Origin: an uncultured Eubacteriales bacterium
Lineage (GTDB): Bacteria; Bacillota; Clostridia; Peptostreptococcales; Anaerovoracaceae
DNA length: 36,344 nt
NCBI GenBank assembly: GCA_910583765.1
Contig: CAJTYS010000039.1
Span: forward strand, 1 to 36,344
Direction: 5' to 3'
Shown here: in pieces, positions 32,427 through 36,344 of the stretch
Layout: each line of letters begins with the position of its first letter
Position numbering within the stretch: the first letter of the stretch is position 1
Made by a program: the position numbers and the translations under genes
The notes under the pieces: generated by a model
What the model was told of the DNA's origin: nothing
What the model saw: only the letters and a program-made list of their open reading frames with translations
Databases searched by the model: none

Positions 32427-32972
32427 ATGAAACAAGCATTAGAGAAATATTTCATTTATTTTATGTTCTATTCCATCATAGGATGGATCTATGAGGTGGT
32501 ATTGGAAGTCTTTATTTATCGATGGGGATTTTCCAATCGTGGAACGCTCTTCGGACCCTATTGCATCATATATGGCGTTGGAGCGCTGGCCTTCATCTTA
32601 TGCCTGAAAGGGTTGAAAGAAAAAAAGATCCGGATCGGCAAAATATCCATTACGCCGGTGCTTGTATTTTTAGGCATTATGGCTATTGCCACGATCATGG
32701 AACTGATCGGCAGTTACATCATGGAGTGGACCACTGGCAGCTGGATGTGGAATTATGAGCGGTTCGCTTTCAATTTCCAAGGGCGGATCGCCTTGAATCC
32801 AAGCGTTCGCTTTGGCATAGGCGGCATGATCTTCCTGTATGGCATTCAGCCTTTTCTTGAAAAATTCACGGATAAGATATCAGTCAAAGCGCTCGGGATC
32901 CTTTCCGGCTCCCTGGCCTTGATCCTGGCAGTCGATGCTGCTGTATATGTGATACGTCATTTGGTTTTGTGA
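32427..32972 (+). CDS. Putative ABC-transporter type membrane protein, CmpB family (PF06541)
   Basis: 181 residues from the ATG at 32427, with GGGAGG seven bases upstream. Five hydrophobic segments. The N-terminal YFIYFMFYSIIGWIYEVVLE, the RGTLFGPYCIIYG loop and MELIGSYIMEWTTGSWMWNY are characteristic of this clostridial family. The 'ABC transporter' label is a family name; no ATPase or binding protein is nearby and the function is not established. Monocistronic, with promoter and terminator both visible. Confidence 0.85.
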   Translation: MKQALEKYFIYFMFYSIIGWIYEVVLEVFIYRWGFSNRGTLFGPYCIIYGVGALAFILCLKGLKEKKIRIGKISITPVLVFLGIMAIATIMELIGSYIMEWTTGSWMWNYERFAFNFQGRIALNPSVRFGIGGMIFLYGIQPFLEKFTDKISVKALGILSGSLALILAVDAAVYVIRHLVL

Positions 32973-33002
32973 TTCATGATAAATCAAAACTGAAATAGAA
33001 CA

Positions 33003-33038
33003 GGCAGATGAGAGGTTTCATTCATCTGCCCTTGTTGT
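33003..33038. terminator. Terminator between convergent genes
   Basis: GGCAGATGA pairs with TCATCTGCC (9 bp, 10-base loop), then CTTGTTGT on the plus strand. It lies 30 bp after the CmpB-type gene and just beyond the surface-protein stop. Confidence 0.7.
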
Positions 33039-33043
33039 ATCGT

Positions 33044-35467
33044 CTATCTTCTGATTCTGCTGCTGGATTTTGTTTTGCTCCATGGGCCGTATAGAGTCTC
33101 TTTTCCAGACTTTTTATAAGCGCGCATTCTTACGTAATATTTTTTACCTGTTTTTAGCTTTTTGAAGGTGTAAGAGGTCTTTGCCAAATTCTTGGATTTC
33201 ACGTTTTTCTTAAATTTCTTATCCGTGCCTATTTGAACTTGATACCCTGACGCCATCTTGTCCCGGGCCCATTTCACGGTCAGCTTCTTGCCCCTTAGAA
33301 CCTTCACTGTCTTTATGGACCGCTTCTTCGGGCTCACCTTGATTGTCACCTTCGCGGATGCTGCCCCTGCCTTGATGGTTATGACAGCGATCCCAGTATT
33401 TTTGACAGTGACCTCGCCTGTGTTCTTATTCACAGCAGCGATCTTCGGCTTGGAACTTGTAAAGGTCATCTTGCTCTCCGATGACGCGTTGATTTTAAAT
33501 GGCTTTGTGCCGTATGCCACTTGATACACGGTTTTCTTGCAGGTAATGGATGGATTTGGCTCCTGGTCTGCTGCTTTTGTGATCGTAAAGCTGGCTATCA
33601 TGCTGCCTGTATAAGTTCCTTTGCCTGTGATCGTCACTTTTGCTGTCCCTGCTTCAATATTGTTGCTGTAGGAAACCGTGTAATCTGTATTGAACTCCAA
33701 TGTTTTGCCATCCAGCTTCACGGTCACAGCCGGAGTCTTGGCTTTTCCATCATAAGTGTAGCTTGTTTGGGCCAATGTAACGGTCGCTCTTGAAAGATCA
33801 ACGCTGCTTTCAGAATCATCGCCATTTCCAGGATCACCACTGCTTCCGGGATCATCGCCATTTCCAGGATCGAGATCGCTTTCAGAATTGTCACCGTTAT
33901 TGTCATCCTCGTCATCACCATCATCAGGCTCGGGATCAGGCAGAGGAACAGACGGGATATAATTATAATACATTGTCGCCTTTGACACTGCCGCTGCCGT
34001 GTCACCTATTTTCCCGATGCTGTTCCACTGGGCTTCGGTGCCAGTAAAGTATATATCCGTCAGAGGGCAGGCTGAGAACGCCGCTATCCCAATTGTCGTC
34101 ACGCTGTCTGGAATGATAACCGTAGTAAGCCCGGAACAAGAAGCGAACGCCGATTCTCCGATGCTTGCCGCACCCTGCGGAATCTTCATTTCAGTAAGCC
34201 TCATGCAATTCTGAAACATGCCCTTACTAATGCAGTCAATGCTTCGCGGCAGCGTCACGCTCATGAGGTTGTAGCACTGCGTGAACAGATTGTCGCCCAG
34301 CTTTACCTGCTTGCTGCCAGGAGCAAACTTTACGCTCGACAGTTTCTGACATTGGAAAAACGCGGCGGCTCCCACTTCCCCAATGCTGGCTGGCAGGTCT
34401 ATGGCAATAAGGCTTGTGCATGCGCGGAAAGCATTTTGACTAATCTGTTCTACGCCTTTAGAAATAGTCACTGCGCTAAGATTTTGACATGATTGGAACG
34501 CACTGTCACCGATGGTTTTCACACTGGAAGGAATGGCCACGGAAATGATTGAAGACTCACGGAAAGCGCTGTTGCCAATGGTTGTCACGCTCGGGGAAAT
34601 CTCTGCGCTGAGGACCCCGCATTTCCAAAAAGCACAGGAACCGATATGAGTGACACCGCTTCCAATGATGACCTTCCGGATTTGGCCGCTAAGATCTTTC
34701 CCGCTAGCATCTTTCCACGGCTGTTCTTCGGCGCTGCTGAAATCCGGCATCGCTCCGCTTCCAGAGATGGTCATGGTGCCTGCCTTGGTTAGCTTCCAGG
34801 CAAGCCCTCCCAGCGTTCCACTTCCGATGATCTCGTTGGCAGTGGGGTCATCTGGAGGGATATAGCCTTCTGGGTAGCGGGTGATATAATGGCTAGTATT
34901 TGCCATGACCTCTTCCTTAGAGATCGCCCGTCCCCAATGGACCTTGCCCTGGTGATCTCCAGTGCTGATGTTTCCCTCCGCGACCACCACGCCCGCATCG
35001 CTTACTTCCAGCACGATCACGGTATGGGCATCATGATTTACCCGCAGGATGTCTCCGACTTTTATGTCTTCAAAGGAAAACCCGCCTGCTGCGCGCATCC
35101 TGGCTGGCAGATCACCAAATGCCGCGTCACTGAGTATGAACGCAAAGGCCACGCAGCCTACAGCAACGATATTCTTCCCGTCAAGGGTTCCACCTTTCCA
35201 CCTGTAATATCCTTTTGAGTCTGAATAAGGCTCATCGTTGGTCCAGGGCGTACCTTCCTTATACGCATCCTGCTCTTTCAGTGCGATCATGGACTGATAG
35301 ACTCCAGTTGGACTCAAAGATGCGCTGGCACGGGCGACTGTCCCAGATGCGGATTTCTCCGCAAGAGCATCCTGCTGCACAGGTCCTTCCTGCCATGCGT
35401 ATGCCACTGACTGGGAAGAAACCCAGAGGCACAGCATCAAAACAAGTGATAGAATCCGTTTTTTCAA
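33044..35467 (-). CDS. Secreted BspA-like leucine-rich-repeat protein with Cys/His peptidase-like head
   Basis: 807 residues. Signal peptide 1-24 (cut after AYA). Residues 50-200 look like an NlpC/CHAP-type papain-like domain: Cys105 in VGCVAFAF, VGDILRVNHDAHTVIVLE with His148, and VAEGN. LRR_5 repeats (about 215-490) follow, with phrases such as IGDSAFQSCQNLSAVTI. Then come an Asp/Gly/Ser-rich linker with short tandem repeats (about 500-550), a beta module (VTLAQTSYTYDGKAKTP), a Big_2 immunoglobulin-like domain and a fibronectin III-like end. There is no LPXTG, so it is released or held by charge (very basic C-terminus). TTG at 35467 is the start, since AGGAGG stands eight bases upstream and no ATG is in frame. 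Confidence 0.88.
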   Translation of the reverse strand: MKKRILSLVLMLCLWVSSQSVAYAWQEGPVQQDALAEKSASGTVARASASLSPTGVYQSMIALKEQDAYKEGTPWTNDEPYSDSKGYYRWKGGTLDGKNIVAVGCVAFAFILSDAAFGDLPARMRAAGGFSFEDIKVGDILRVNHDAHTVIVLEVSDAGVVVAEGNISTGDHQGKVHWGRAISKEEVMANTSHYITRYPEGYIPPDDPTANEIIGSGTLGGLAWKLTKAGTMTISGSGAMPDFSSAEEQPWKDASGKDLSGQIRKVIIGSGVTHIGSCAFWKCGVLSAEISPSVTTIGNSAFRESSIISVAIPSSVKTIGDSAFQSCQNLSAVTISKGVEQISQNAFRACTSLIAIDLPASIGEVGAAAFFQCQKLSSVKFAPGSKQVKLGDNLFTQCYNLMSVTLPRSIDCISKGMFQNCMRLTEMKIPQGAASIGESAFASCSGLTTVIIPDSVTTIGIAAFSACPLTDIYFTGTEAQWNSIGKIGDTAAAVSKATMYYNYIPSVPLPDPEPDDGDDEDDNNGDNSESDLDPGNGDDPGSSGDPGNGDDSESSVDLSRATVTLAQTSYTYDGKAKTPAVTVKLDGKTLEFNTDYTVSYSNNIEAGTAKVTITGKGTYTGSMIASFTITKAADQEPNPSITCKKTVYQVAYGTKPFKINASSESKMTFTSSKPKIAAVNKNTGEVTVKNTGIAVITIKAGAASAKVTIKVSPKKRSIKTVKVLRGKKLTVKWARDKMASGYQVQIGTDKKFKKNVKSKNLAKTSYTFKKLKTGKKYYVRMRAYKKSGKETLYGPWSKTKSSSRIRR

Positions 35468-35528
35468 ATTTATGACCTCCTACTGTTTTTAGTTTTGGAA
35501 GAGCTTTGGTTGATCATGCTCTTACTTA

Positions 35529-35557
35529 AATATATTGTGATTCTGCTGTTTTGTCAA
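35529..35557 (-). promoter_or_regulatory. Promoter of the surface-protein gene
   Basis: TTGACA (35552-35557), 17-bp spacer, TATATT (35529-35534), about 60 bp before the TTG start. Confidence 0.75.
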
Positions 35558-35847
35558 TAGACACTGCGGCTGTGACCAGGATTACAGCCGATCGTCTAGC
35601 ATATGTGGCGATGCATCTTCTGGTATTTCCTTGGCTCTTTCCATTCTTCTGCCCTATCAGAAGCATCTTACACCGGCAATCCTAATCTTTTTTATTTCTG
35701 TGATCATGACGGCATGCATTTATGTATATAGAAGCCGCGTTCCGCTTCTATACACTTCCTCACCAGCTTATCAGCCAAAGTTATTTTATCTTCACATTTT
35801 TTATCTCAATGTTCCCACCGGAAGTATCTTTTCTTCTTAGTAAAAAT
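35558..35847. other. Gene-free stretch with two hairpins
   Basis: No supported gene. GGCTGT/ACAGCC lies at 35568-35589, and a stronger hairpin, TATAGAAGC/GCTTCTATA with an 8-base loop, at 35727-35752. Either may terminate transcription coming from the RhuM gene. Confidence 0.5.
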
Positions 35848-36344
35848 TTAATTTCCTTTTTTCTTTATTGTGCTGTGAATATTTTTAATGCTTTCCAAAT
35901 ATTCTTCTTCGACCGGCGATAAGTTTTGTTCCTGATATTTCCTATATTCTTCTGTTGCTTTTTCAATTGCCTGTGCATGACTAATCGTTCCGGCTCCTTG
36001 CAACACTTTTTCACCTGCTGTTTTTAAAACGTTATCAAGGTGCTCCACATAATCTGCCATATACATTGGATTGTGGCGCATAGCCTGAATTTCTGCAAAG
36101 TCAAAATATCCCGACACAATATTATTTAGGATTTTCAATTCCTCATCATTAAGATAATTCTTTGCAATACTTATGTCTTTTAATACAGGAAAATCGCCTG
36201 AAAAACTTTTCAATCCCATGAAAGGCTGATTGGCATCCGCACGCTCGTATATGACTTCTGCCGCTGTATGTCCATGTGCCGCATAATGCAATTTATTTTG
36301 TACCATTTTAAAAAATGCAATGGATTCACTACTCTTGGGATCAT
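35848..36344 (-). CDS. RhuM family protein, C-terminal part (cut by the window edge)
   Basis: The frame is open to the right edge, so the start lies outside. It reads DPKSSESIAFFKMVQNKLHY, then AAHGHTAAEVIYERADA, MGLKSFSG, ISIAKNYLNDEELKILNNIV, FDFAEIQA and EEYRKYQEQNLSP. These are hallmarks of the Virulence_RhuM family (PF13310), found in genomic islands and often with toxin-antitoxin genes. RhuM function is poorly known. It looks intact to its stop at 35848. Confidence 0.85.
   Translation of the reverse strand, partial: DPKSSESIAFFKMVQNKLHYAAHGHTAAEVIYERADANQPFMGLKSFSGDFPVLKDISIAKNYLNDEELKILNNIVSGYFDFAEIQAMRHNPMYMADYVEHLDNVLKTAGEKVLQGAGTISHAQAIEKATEEYRKYQEQNLSPVEEEYLESIKNIHSTIKKKGN

Noticed and set aside
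35631..35840. 69-codon hydrophobic plus-strand frame
   Set aside because: No ribosome site, AT-rich chance hydrophobicity, and a strong hairpin runs through it.

Overview
The window reads as chromosome from an anaerobic, gut-type Bacillota, most likely class Clostridia. The signs are strong AGGAGG-type ribosome sites, TTGACA/TATAAT-like promoters with 17-bp spacers, a glycyl radical enzyme, ATP-dependent hydantoinase genes, a BspA-like leucine-rich surface protein, a CmpB-type membrane protein and clostridial defence families. I cannot name the genus. No tRNA, rRNA, CRISPR array or replication origin was seen.

Region 1 (1-7.6 kb, nearly all minus strand) is a rearranged defence island. Reading right to left it holds hsdM (broken by an in-frame amber codon), a HipA-like kinase with a small partner, hsdS (an ochre at codon 3 after its best ATG), a lone MNT-type nucleotidyltransferase, a Phd/PIN toxin-antitoxin pair, a frameshifted RecG-like ATPase/winged-helix gene, a DUF3791-DUF3990-small-protein triad, and a second, internally deleted copy of the kinase/partner pair. 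Two sets of direct repeats (75 bp of the hsdM tail; about 520 bp of kinase/partner sequence) show that the left part is a diverged, cassette-swapped duplicate of the right part. No hsdR is in the window.

Region 2 (7.6-13.7 kb) is a zone of gene decay and insertion. It has a truncated VOC (glyoxalase-like) gene cut off by an AT-rich insert carrying an 805-codon DUF262/DUF1524 (GmrSD-type) nuclease, a remnant of an RlmD-type C-terminal tail, an intact short-chain dehydrogenase, an array of about 92-bp palindromic repeats with compensatory stem changes, twin CCACCAAA palindromes, and a decaying flavodoxin/cyclophilin-like lipoprotein/LysR locus.

Region 3 (13.5-20.3 kb) holds a small membrane protein, then a TetR gene and a DUF1330-metallo-hydrolase operon that share the same 18-bp operator. 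These are followed by a WG-repeat protein with an internal domain duplication, a 26-bp-stem terminator, and an NhaC antiporter-MerR operon behind a promoter with a MerR-type 19-bp spacer.

Region 4 (20.3-29.5 kb) looks like one catabolic unit: M20/RocB-like hydrolase, class I aminotransferase, HyuA, HyuB and an NCS1 permease, divergent from an XRE regulator. A plausible scheme, inferred from families, is uptake of a hydantoin-like ring, ATP-dependent ring opening, amide or carbamoyl hydrolysis, then transamination.

Region 5 (29.5-36.3 kb) holds an orphan glycyl radical enzyme of the CutC/isethionate-lyase/diol-dehydratase clade with an unusual four-cysteine stretch, no activase nearby, and a palindrome on its -35 box. 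It ends with a CmpB-type membrane protein, a secreted leucine-rich-repeat protein with a Cys/His peptidase-like head, and the C-terminal part of a RhuM-family protein cut by the window edge.
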